From an uncultured Clostridium sp. (GTDB lineage: Bacteria; Bacillota; Clostridia; TANB77; CAG-508), in contig USQY01000039.1 in the NCBI GenBank assembly GCA_900557045.1, positions 1-17,257 of the forward strand: a DNA stretch of 17,257 nt, given 5' to 3'. The translations under genes were made by a program, and so were the position numbers. Positions 1 to 6,883 of the stretch are shown piece after piece (position 1 is the stretch's first letter; each line of letters starts with the position of its first letter). The notes under the pieces were generated by a model. It did no database searches and was not told where the DNA came from. It saw only the letters and a program-made list of their open reading frames with translations.

Positions 1-44
1 TCTTTTATTATATTTTACTATTTATTATTTTATATTACAATCTA

Positions 45-3000
45 CTATCTTTTAACTTCTTCCATTACAAAAGCCTCTATAATATCGCCTTCTTTAATAT
101 CATTATAATTTTCAACTTGAACACCACATTCATAACCTTTAGCAACTTCTTTTACATCATCTTTAAAACGTTTTAATGAAACAAGTTTACCTTCATGAAT
201 AACAACACTTTCGCGAATTACTCTAACTCCTGCATGTCTTTCAATTTTTCCATCTATAACATAACATCCTGCAATTGTACCAACATTAGAAACTTTAAAT
301 GTTTGTCTAACTTCAGCATTACCAATAATTTTCTCTTCATAAACAGGATCAAGCATACCTTTCATAGCAGCTTCAACATCTTCAATTGCTTTATAAATAA
401 TAGAATATAATTTAATTTCAACGCCTTCTCTATCAGCAATTTCTTTTGCTGTTCCAACTGGTCTTACATTAAATCCTATAATTATTGCTTTTGCAGCTTT
501 TGCAAGTTGAACATCTGATTCATTAATTGCACCTGCAACTGAATGTATAACTTTTACCTTAACTTCATCATTTGAAAGTTTTTCTAATGATTGTTTTACA
601 GCTTCAGCAGAACCTTGAACATCAGCTTTAACAATTAAGTTCAATTGTTTTAAATCTTCGTTAGCCATTTTTTCAAATAAATTACTTAATGTTACAACAT
701 TTGAATTTATCATTTTTTCTCTTTCTTGAGCACGTCTTTTTTCTATTAAATGTTTAGCCATTTTTTCATTTTTAACTTCATAGAAAGTATCTCCTGCCTC
801 TGGAACTTCTGTTAATCCCATTATTTCAACAGGTGTAGATGGACCAGCTTCTTTAACATTTTGACCTTTATCATTTTTCATAGCTCTAATTCTTCCTATT
901 GAAGTTCCAACAACTACTGTATCTCCTACATCTAAAGTTCCTCTTTGTACTAAAACAGAAGCAATAGGTCCTTTTGCTTTATCTAGACGAGCTTCAATTA
1001 CAACACCTTTAGATTGTTTATTTGGATTAGCTTTTAATTCTTGCATATCTGCAACTAATAAAACCATTTCTAGTAAGTTTTCAATATTGATATTATTTTT
1101 AGCAGAAATAGGAACGAATATTGTATCTCCTCCCCATTCTTCTGAAACTAATTCATATTGCATTAATTCTTGTTTTACTTTTTCAACATTTGCTTCTGGC
1201 AAATCTATTTTATTTACCGCTACTATAATTGGAATATTTGCAGCTTTAGCATGATTAATAGCTTCAACAGTTTGTGGCATTACGCCATCATTTGCTGCAA
1301 CAACAAGTATTGCTATATCTGTTATTTGAGCACCTCTTGCTCTCATGCTTGTAAAAGCTTCATGTCCTGGTGTATCTAAAAATGTAATTTCTCTACCATT
1401 TACATTAACTTTATATGCACCTATATGTTGTGTGATTCCACCTGCTTCACCTTCAATAACATTAGTTCTTCTAATAGTGTCTAATAATGAAGTTTTACCA
1501 TGGTCAACGTGTCCCATAACAACTACAACTGGTGGTCTTGGCATTAAATCATCTTCACTATCTTCTGATTCATCAAATAAAATATCTTCTTCATTAACAA
1601 CTTCTTTTTTATTTGCTGTAATTCCAAATTCTTCTGCAACTAAAAATGCTGTATCAAAATCTAATTCATTATTAATTGTAGCCATTATTCCTAAACCAAA
1701 TAATTTTTTAATTACTTCTCCACTAGTTTTCTTTAATTCTGCGGCTAAATCTTTAACAGTAATTTTCTCAGGAATTGTAATTTCTTTTAATTCAAATATT
1801 TTTTGTTTATTTCTTTCTTCATCATTTCTAATATTTTTCTTTTTATTTCTTTTTCCTCTTTCAGTCGTTAAATCATAATAATCTAGCATTCCACCATCTT
1901 GTTCATCAAACATATGTGATAATTTGTTAACTTGTTTTAAGTCTTTTAATTTTCCACCATCAAATTCTTCAAATCTTCCATTTTTCTTTGATTTAGTATT
2001 CTTTTTGTTTCCTTTATTTTCCTCAAATTTATTTTGTTTAGCTTTATCTATAGATTTGCTATTATAATCTCTTTGAGATTCTTTTTCCACAATTTCTGTT
2101 GACATTATATTTTTAATGTTTTTGTCTATTCCTTTTTCATCAAGTGGCTTTCTTTCATTTTTATTAAATTCATTTCTATTATTGTTAAAATTATTTCTTT
2201 GAAATTTATTATTAGAATTTCTAGAGAAACCATTTTCCCCATTATTTCTTCTATCTTGATTATTATAACCATTATTGTAATTGTTATTTCTATTATTTTG
2301 GAATTTATTATTACTATTAAATTTATTATTTCTGCTGTCTCTATCTTCTCTATTTTCTTGATTGTATCTATTTCCACTATTATTTCCATTATTGTTTCTA
2401 TAATTATTATTTCTGTTTTGATTATAATTATCATTTCTTCTGTATCCGTTATTATTGTTTACAAATTCTTTTTTTACTGCTTGTTCCATATTCTTACTTT
2501 CAGGTAATTCTGTTTTCTCCTTTTTTTCAATATTTTTTTCTACAATATTATTTTCTTGTTTTATAATATTTTTTTCTTCAGCATTTACGCTATTTTCTGT
2601 TTTTTGTGATTGCTCTTGAATTTTAATTTCTTCCACTTTTTTATTATCTTCAACATTTTTTGTCTCTGATATATTTTGTGTTGTTTTTTCTACTTTTTTA
2701 GTTTCTTCTTTTTCCTTTTTGTTGTCTTTTATTCCAAATAATTCACTAAAAGTCATTGGTTTAGTAGTTTTATTTCTATATACTATATTGTAATCTTGAT
2801 TTTTCTTTCTCTCAACAAAGCCTACATCATTTCTATTAACTTTTGGTTTTTCCTCCACTTTTTTCTTTTCTTCAGAAACAATTACTTCTCTTCTTATTAT
2901 AACAGGAGTCTCATTTTTCTTTTCATCTTTAACTTTTTTAGTCTTTTCTGAACCATTTGATTTTTCTGTTTTATCTTTATTAGATTTAATACTACTTTTA

Positions 3001-3137
3001 ATTTTATTAGCTTGTTCCTCACTTACAGAACTTAAATGACTAGAAACCTCTATTCCCAAGCTATTCGCCTTTTCAATTATTTGTTTACTGGTTAAGCCTA
3101 CTTCTTTTGCAATTTCATGTATTTTTATCTTACCCAA
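45..3137 (-). CDS. infB: Translation initiation factor IF-2 (about 1030 aa, TTG start)
   Basis: GTPase that brings initiator tRNA to the 30S subunit and promotes 50S joining in the cytoplasm. Domains in order: an IF2_N helical module at about residues 1-45, a very long polar linker, a second IF2_N module at about 457-507, the G domain with GHVDHGKT at 542-549 followed by DTPGHEAFT, NKID and SAK, then the beta-barrel and C-terminal initiator-tRNA-binding domains to the end. The linker at about 225-330 is extremely Asn/Arg-rich, which makes the protein longer than most IF2s. An ATG lies five codons upstream, at 3152. I prefer TTG at 3137 because a GGGGGTGA ribosome binding site sits 5 nt before it, the protein then begins MGKIKIHEIA as in relatives, and TTG overlaps the ylxQ stop, giving translational coupling. 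It is the last gene of the operon visible here. Family identity is certain; the start is inferred. Confidence 0.97.
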   Translation of the reverse strand: MGKIKIHEIAKEVGLTSKQIIEKANSLGIEVSSHLSSVSEEQANKIKSSIKSNKDKTEKSNGSEKTKKVKDEKKNETPVIIRREVIVSEEKKKVEEKPKVNRNDVGFVERKKNQDYNIVYRNKTTKPMTFSELFGIKDNKKEKEETKKVEKTTQNISETKNVEDNKKVEEIKIQEQSQKTENSVNAEEKNIIKQENNIVEKNIEKKEKTELPESKNMEQAVKKEFVNNNNGYRRNDNYNQNRNNNYRNNNGNNSGNRYNQENREDRDSRNNKFNSNNKFQNNRNNNYNNGYNNQDRRNNGENGFSRNSNNKFQRNNFNNNRNEFNKNERKPLDEKGIDKNIKNIMSTEIVEKESQRDYNSKSIDKAKQNKFEENKGNKKNTKSKKNGRFEEFDGGKLKDLKQVNKLSHMFDEQDGGMLDYYDLTTERGKRNKKKNIRNDEERNKQKIFELKEITIPEKITVKDLAAELKKTSGEVIKKLFGLGIMATINNELDFDTAFLVAEEFGITANKKEVVNEEDILFDESEDSEDDLMPRPPVVVVMGHVDHGKTSLLDTIRRTNVIEGEAGGITQHIGAYKVNVNGREITFLDTPGHEAFTSMRARGAQITDIAILVVAANDGVMPQTVEAINHAKAANIPIIVAVNKIDLPEANVEKVKQELMQYELVSEEWGGDTIFVPISAKNNINIENLLEMVLLVADMQELKANPNKQSKGVVIEARLDKAKGPIASVLVQRGTLDVGDTVVVGTSIGRIRAMKNDKGQNVKEAGPSTPVEIMGLTEVPEAGDTFYEVKNEKMAKHLIEKRRAQEREKMINSNVVTLSNLFEKMANEDLKQLNLIVKADVQGSAEAVKQSLEKLSNDEVKVKVIHSVAGAINESDVQLAKAAKAIIIGFNVRPVGTAKEIADREGVEIKLYSIIYKAIEDVEAAMKGMLDPVYEEKIIGNAEVRQTFKVSNVGTIAGCYVIDGKIERHAGVRVIRESVVIHEGKLVSLKRFKDDVKEVAKGYECGVQVENYNDIKEGDIIEAFVMEEVKR

Positions 3138-3454
3138 TAATATCACCCCCATTTATATTTTTTATAATTTCTTTTGAAAAATTGATATCTTTAATCCCAA
3201 CAACAGCTTTAGGAGTTTTTCCTATTGATTTTCCAATTTCATCCATTGTACCAAACTCACAAATATGTACAAACTGCTTATCTATCAATTTATAAAAATT
3301 ATTTTTAGTCCTTTCTGATGCATCCTCAGATATAATAACTAATTTTAATTTCTTTTTTAAATATGCTTCTTTAACCGCATCTGCACCGTGAAATTACTTT
3401 TCCTGCTCTTGTTGCTAATCCTAATAGTCCTAATATTTTTGATTTATTTACCAC
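3130..3454 (-). pseudogene. ylxQ: ylxQ, L7Ae-family RNA-binding protein, interrupted by a +1 frameshift
   Basis: Small L7Ae/YbxF-like protein normally encoded between ylxR and infB; the B. subtilis homologues bind kink-turn RNA. A GTG start at 3454 has AGAGGTG 6 nt upstream and overlaps the end of ylxR by 11 nt. The first frame reads MVNKSKILGLLGLATRAGKVIS, typical of the family, then RCRCG and a stop at 3371-3373. Removing one base at 3388 (C on the minus strand, G on the plus strand) restores SGADAVKEAYLKKK and the expected rest (LVIISEDASERTKNN, DEIGKSIGKTPKAVVGI) down to a stop at 3130-3132 inside the infB start. The repaired protein is 107 aa, the normal family length. The extra base is not in a homopolymer. 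It could be a real mutation or an assembly error; no slippery site for programmed frameshifting is visible. Confidence 0.85.
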
Positions 3455-3704
3455 TAATTACACCTCTTAAATTTTCATATACACTTTCATCTATATTCAT
3501 TTTAAAACTTTTTTCTATCTTTTTATTTTTTATAGCTTTTTCTAAGCATTCTATATTATCACAAATATATGCTCCTCTTCCATTAGCTTTTCCTGTTTTA
3601 TCTATACTTATATTATTTTGATTGTCTTTAACTACACGAATAAGTTCTTTTTTATCTTTTTTTTCATTACAACCTATGCATGTTCTTTGTGGTATATTTT
3701 TCAA
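3444..3704 (-). CDS. ylxR: YlxR-family RNA-binding protein (DUF448), 86 aa
   Basis: Small nucleic-acid-binding protein of the nusA operon; the B. subtilis homologue has been linked to RNase P and renamed RnpM. The sequence starts MKNIPQRTCIGC. It shows the family hallmarks: a CxxC pair at residues 9 and 12, then the EKKDKKELIRVV strand and the GRGAYIC motif at 42-48, with a Lys-rich helix after it. An in-frame GTG at 3713 would add three residues, but the AGGAAGTGA ribosome binding site overlaps that GTG and lies 5 nt before TTG at 3704. TTG is therefore the better start. nusA lies 33 nt upstream and ylxQ overlaps the 3' end. The whole protein is family-like with nothing missing. Confidence 0.92.
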   Translation of the reverse strand: MKNIPQRTCIGCNEKKDKKELIRVVKDNQNNISIDKTGKANGRGAYICDNIECLEKAIKNKKIEKSFKMNIDESVYENLRGVISGK

Positions 3705-3737
3705 AATATTCACTTCCTATCTTTTATTTATATATTT

Positions 3738-4898
3738 TTAAGCATTTTCATTATTTTCTATTTCTTCTGAATCTTCTGTTTCTACTAATTCTTCAGAATT
3801 TTGAGATTCTGCAAGTATCTTTCTAAATTGAGATTCACTTTTTATATCTATTTTCCAATTTGTCAATTTTGCAGCTAATCTTGCATTTTGACCAGATTTA
3901 CCTATAGCTAGTGATAATTGATCATCAGGTACTATTACTTGAGCAAATCTTTCATCTTCTTTTATATCTACTGCTAACACTTGTGCTGGTAATAATGCTG
4001 CTGAAATAAATATTGCTGGATCTTCACTCCATTCTATAACATCTATTTTTTCTCCACCTAATTCATTTATTATATTTTGAATACGAATTCCTTTTTGACC
4101 TACACAAGAACCAACTGGATCAATATTTTCATTTGGTGAATATACTGCAACTTTACTTCTGCTTCCTGCATCTCTAGATACACTTTTTATTTCAATAACT
4201 CCTTCATAAATTTCTGGTATTTCAAGTTCAAATAATTTTCTAACAAAATCTGCATGTGCTCTTGAAATAATTACTTGTGGTGCACCTTTTGCTCCTTTTT
4301 CTACATCTAATACATATGCTCTTATTTTATCATTTACTCTATATTTTTCTGTTGGAACTTGTTCTTTTAATGGCATTACACCTTCTAATCTTCCTAAATC
4401 TACTACAACAATTCCTCCATCTGCTTTTTGAATTAACCCTGAAACGATTTCACCTTTTCTATCACTAAATTCATTATACAAGAACTCTCTTGAAGCTTCT
4501 CTTATTTTTTGTATAATAACTTGTTTAGCTGTCCCTGCTGCTATTCTTCCAAAATTTTTAGGCATAATTTCTATTTGAGCTGTATCACCAATCTCTAATG
4601 TTTTATTTATTCTTTTGCTATCTTCTAAAGATATTTGTGTATTTGCATCTTCAACTTCTTCTACTACCTCTTTTTCAGCAAATACATGAAAATCACCAGT
4701 TTCTTTATCCACAACAATTTTTACATTATCTGCTGTTGAATCACAATCCCTTTTATATGCTGTAACTAGTGCTGTTTCTATTGCTTCTAATAAACTTCCT
4801 GGTTTCATACCATTTTCCTTTTCTAATTCTTCCATTGCTAATAACATTTCTTTACTGTCTATTGCTTTACTTACCTTTACTTTTGCTCCTTTTTTCAT
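3738..4898 (-). CDS. nusA: Transcription termination/antitermination factor NusA, 386 aa
   Basis: RNA-polymerase-associated factor that modulates pausing, intrinsic termination and antitermination. The N-terminal polymerase-binding domain spans about residues 15-135 (SLLEAIETALVTAYKRD is its signature helix). The S1 domain covers about 148-215, with GEIVSGLI and GRLEGVMP. KH1 has GQKG at 268-271 and KH2 has GKSG at 333-336. A short acidic tail of Glu/Ser/Asn residues ends the protein. There are no C-terminal acidic repeats of the proteobacterial kind, as expected for a Firmicute. ATG at 4898 has AAGGAGG 10 nt upstream, so the start is secure. It lies 41 nt after rimP and before ylxR in one operon. 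The leader hairpin before rimP may let NusA control its own operon. Confidence 0.97.
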   Translation of the reverse strand: MKKGAKVKVSKAIDSKEMLLAMEELEKENGMKPGSLLEAIETALVTAYKRDCDSTADNVKIVVDKETGDFHVFAEKEVVEEVEDANTQISLEDSKRINKTLEIGDTAQIEIMPKNFGRIAAGTAKQVIIQKIREASREFLYNEFSDRKGEIVSGLIQKADGGIVVVDLGRLEGVMPLKEQVPTEKYRVNDKIRAYVLDVEKGAKGAPQVIISRAHADFVRKLFELEIPEIYEGVIEIKSVSRDAGSRSKVAVYSPNENIDPVGSCVGQKGIRIQNIINELGGEKIDVIEWSEDPAIFISAALLPAQVLAVDIKEDERFAQVIVPDDQLSLAIGKSGQNARLAAKLTNWKIDIKSESQFRKILAESQNSEELVETEDSEEIENNENA

Positions 4899-4939
4899 TT
4901 TTTTAATTCCTCCTTTATATATTTACTAAATAATTATTT

Positions 4940-5407
4940 TTAATTTAAATCCCAATTATAATATTTTTTTATTAAAGATATGTTTTTTCTTTCTAATTCA
5001 ATAATTTGATTATCAGCTTCTAAATAAATTGTTTCATCATCAAACTTCTTTAATATTCCAATGTATTCTTTACTATTATTAATTGGTTTAAACAATTTTA
5101 CATCAATAATTTCACCTATATTTTCTTGTAAGTGTTTCGTTTTCCTTATTTGTTTTTCAATACCTGTTGATGAAACTTCTAAAAAATATTGTTCTTTAAA
5201 ATAATCTGCTGTATCTAGCATTTCCTCTATTTCATTATTCACTTTTTCACAATCTTCTAAACTAATTGTTCCATTTTCTTTTTCTATGAAGATTCTTAAA
5301 AAGTAATCTTTTCCTTCTTTTGCATATTGAACATCATACAATTGATAACCAAGGTCTTCAATTGTTGGTTTAACAAGAGTTTCAACTCTTTCTTCAATAT
5401 TTGCCAA
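4940..5407 (-). CDS. rimP: Ribosome maturation factor RimP, 155 aa (TTG start)
   Basis: Acts in late assembly of the 30S subunit. The sequence shows the two-domain RimP pattern: an N-terminal alpha/beta domain with LGYQLYDVQYAKEG and LRIFIEK, the DCEKVNNEIEEMLD helix, the YFLEVSSTGIEKQI hinge motif at residues 74-87, then a C-terminal Sm-like beta-barrel ending in a basic strand. Many relatives have SSPG at the hinge; here it is SSTG. The start codon is TTG at 5407, with GGGGAGG 8 nt upstream and no nearby in-frame ATG. It is the first gene of the rimP-nusA-ylxR-ylxQ-infB operon, about 90 nt downstream of a strong promoter and directly after a stable leader hairpin. Confidence 0.94.
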   Translation of the reverse strand: MANIEERVETLVKPTIEDLGYQLYDVQYAKEGKDYFLRIFIEKENGTISLEDCEKVNNEIEEMLDTADYFKEQYFLEVSSTGIEKQIRKTKHLQENIGEIIDVKLFKPINNSKEYIGILKKFDDETIYLEADNQIIELERKNISLIKKYYNWDLN

Positions 5408-5452
5408 TTTATTTTCCTCCCCTTTAATTAGAATGTTTCGTAATGTACGATT

Positions 5453-5479
5453 AAAGAGTGGGATTTGTTCCCACTCTTT
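5453..5479 (-). promoter_or_regulatory. rimP-operon leader hairpin, possible NusA-responsive attenuator
   Basis: A perfect 11-bp inverted repeat (AAAGAGTGGGA and its complement) has a 5-nt loop. It begins about 17 nt downstream of the predicted rimP transcription start. In the minus-strand RNA the stem is followed by UUUAAUCG, a poor U-tract. In B. subtilis the operon is reported to be autoregulated by a NusA-dependent terminator in the leader before rimP, and weak U-tracts are typical of such terminators. The attenuator role is inferred; the hairpin itself is certain. It could also simply stop read-through from the membrane-protein gene upstream. Confidence 0.7.
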
Positions 5480-5502
5480 CTGTATCTTAATATTGCATTA
5501 TT

Positions 5503-5531
5503 ATTATATATCTTTTTAGTAAGATTTTCAA
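5503..5531 (-). promoter_or_regulatory. Sigma-A promoter of the rimP-nusA-infB operon
   Basis: On the minus strand, TTGAAA (5526-5531) and TATAAT (5503-5508) are separated by exactly 17 bp. It lies just after the stop of the membrane-protein gene and reads towards rimP. The predicted start is near 5496, giving a leader of about 90 nt that contains the hairpin. Confidence 0.8.
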
Positions 5532-5549
5532 GTACTTTTAGCTATTTTT

Positions 5550-6668
5550 TTACTTTTCTATATATCCCTCAATAGCTTTAGTATACATATTATCATTAAT
5601 AGACTTATACCTTTCACCATCATAATCATCAGTAAATCCATTATAAGCCTTATAAATATCACCATTTTCAGTATCATAAACTCTTTCATATCCTAGAGTT
5701 GCATCACTCTGTTTTTGGCTCATTATATCATAACTAGCACTTCTTTTCTCCCATGAAGACATTATACCATCTGAAATTTGATTACAAATATTTCTAACAC
5801 TTTGGAAATTTGCCATAACAGCATCTTGTTGATTATAAAACTGATTAATAAAAGTATCTGAAAATGTTAAAGAAGATACCATAGTATTTAAAGTTTCTTC
5901 CCAATTTATAAACTCATCTTTAGGAGCTGTAATAAATACTGTATTATAAACATTTAAATAATATATATCAATTTGCTTACCTGAAACTACATTTTCATAA
6001 ACATAATATGGACCTGGATCATACACATATGCTGTAAACAACCCTTCTGCCTCTTTTCCATTATTATCTTTGAAAGTTGCCCTTAATATATCTCCTCCTA
6101 ATGCAGAAGTACCTATTTTATCAACAACAGTAAAATTACTTAATGTTGGAAAAGTAAATGAAGCTGTATTATTTAATGGGCCTAATTCACTAAAAATTTT
6201 ATAAAACCCTTCTGTTGTTTTTTCTGATATTACTGGATTTTTTGCAAACATATTATTTGGATAATATCTTTGTTGAAAATTTTTAGCATCTTGTGATTTA
6301 TTATATCCTTCTGTTTTCATATTAAAAAACATTTGACAAGTAGGATTTTGTGGATCATACGCTTTAATTGTATAATGAATATAATCACCTATTACATCCA
6401 CTTTCCAACCCTCAGGTATTTTCATTGAAAACAATCCATTATTAAACTCTGTAAACTTTATTTCTTTTGTTTCACTTTTCTTTATCTTTACCTCTTGCTT
6501 ATTTTTTTTAGTATTGTCTTTGTCATTTTTACTATTTCTTACAGTTATACCACTACTATCATCGCTAATATTATTCATTACAATAACCCCTCCTACAATA
6601 ATAGCTGTTAAAAACACTAATATACTAATAACAATTATTATTGTTTTTTTCTTTTTTGATTTTTCCAT
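5550..6668 (-). CDS. Membrane-anchored extracytoplasmic protein of unknown function, 372 aa
   Basis: I do not recognise a named family. Visible features are a short Lys-rich N-terminus, one hydrophobic segment at about residues 9-31, a charged Ser/Asn/Lys linker to about 70, and then a soluble domain presumably outside the cell. There is no lipobox cysteine, so it looks like a signal-anchor protein, not a lipoprotein. The stretch from about 75 (FNNGLFSMKIPEGWKV) resembles the start of PsbP/DUF1795-like domains of Gram-positive surface proteins, but only loosely. The C-terminal third is rich in Tyr, Asp and Gln. I chose ATG at 6668 because AAAGGGGG lies 8 nt upstream. A longer frame starting at 6719 would begin near the predicted promoter and hide the hydrophobic anchor. 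It is monocistronic, with its own promoter. Confidence 0.8.
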   Translation of the reverse strand: MEKSKKKKTIIIVISILVFLTAIIVGGVIVMNNISDDSSGITVRNSKNDKDNTKKNKQEVKIKKSETKEIKFTEFNNGLFSMKIPEGWKVDVIGDYIHYTIKAYDPQNPTCQMFFNMKTEGYNKSQDAKNFQQRYYPNNMFAKNPVISEKTTEGFYKIFSELGPLNNTASFTFPTLSNFTVVDKIGTSALGGDILRATFKDNNGKEAEGLFTAYVYDPGPYYVYENVVSGKQIDIYYLNVYNTVFITAPKDEFINWEETLNTMVSSLTFSDTFINQFYNQQDAVMANFQSVRNICNQISDGIMSSWEKRSASYDIMSQKQSDATLGYERVYDTENGDIYKAYNGFTDDYDGERYKSINDNMYTKAIEGYIEK

Positions 6669-6705
6669 AAAACTATCCCCCTTTGTACATTCTTTCCACA
6701 ATTTT

Positions 6706-6733
6706 ATTATAACATACAATTAAATTTTGTCTA
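6706..6733 (-). promoter_or_regulatory. Probable promoter of the membrane-protein gene
   Basis: On the minus strand, TAGACA (6728-6733) and TATAAT (6706-6711) are 16 bp apart. They lie about 40 nt upstream of the chosen ATG at 6668. The unit is divergent from mutS2. Confidence 0.5.
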
Positions 6734-6784
6734 TAATTTTATTTTTAATAATTCAATTAATTTATTCCCACTAATCAACAACAA

Positions 6785-6812
6785 TTGCTTTTTTCAAATT
6801 TTATGTTATACT
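6785..6812 (+). promoter_or_regulatory. Probable promoter of mutS2
   Basis: TTGCTT (6785-6790) and TATACT (6807-6812) are 16 bp apart. A second TATAAT at 6817-6822 could serve instead, with TTCAAA at 6793-6798. Either gives a leader of about 55-65 nt before the AAAGGAGGT site at 6865-6873. Confidence 0.55.
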
Positions 6813-6883
6813 ATCATATAATATTTAACTAAAAAATTTGCATATTTATATTTTTATAAAACATAAAGGAGGTCCACACACCA

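Noticed and set aside
1345..1878. Long plus-strand open frame opposite infB (177 codons), plus smaller ones at 195-410, 1170-1379 and 2199-2507
   Set aside because: They lie fully inside the conserved infB gene, have no ribosome binding sites, and their composition is that of an antisense shadow of AT-rich coding DNA.
2148..2465. AAT/ATT-rich stretch considered as a tandem DNA repeat or microsatellite
   Set aside because: It has no regular period at DNA level; it encodes the Asn-rich IF2 linker in frame and is better explained as coding low complexity.
3371..3391. Programmed frameshift in ylxQ
   Set aside because: No slippery heptamer or homopolymer is present at the junction, and YlxQ is not known to use frameshifting.
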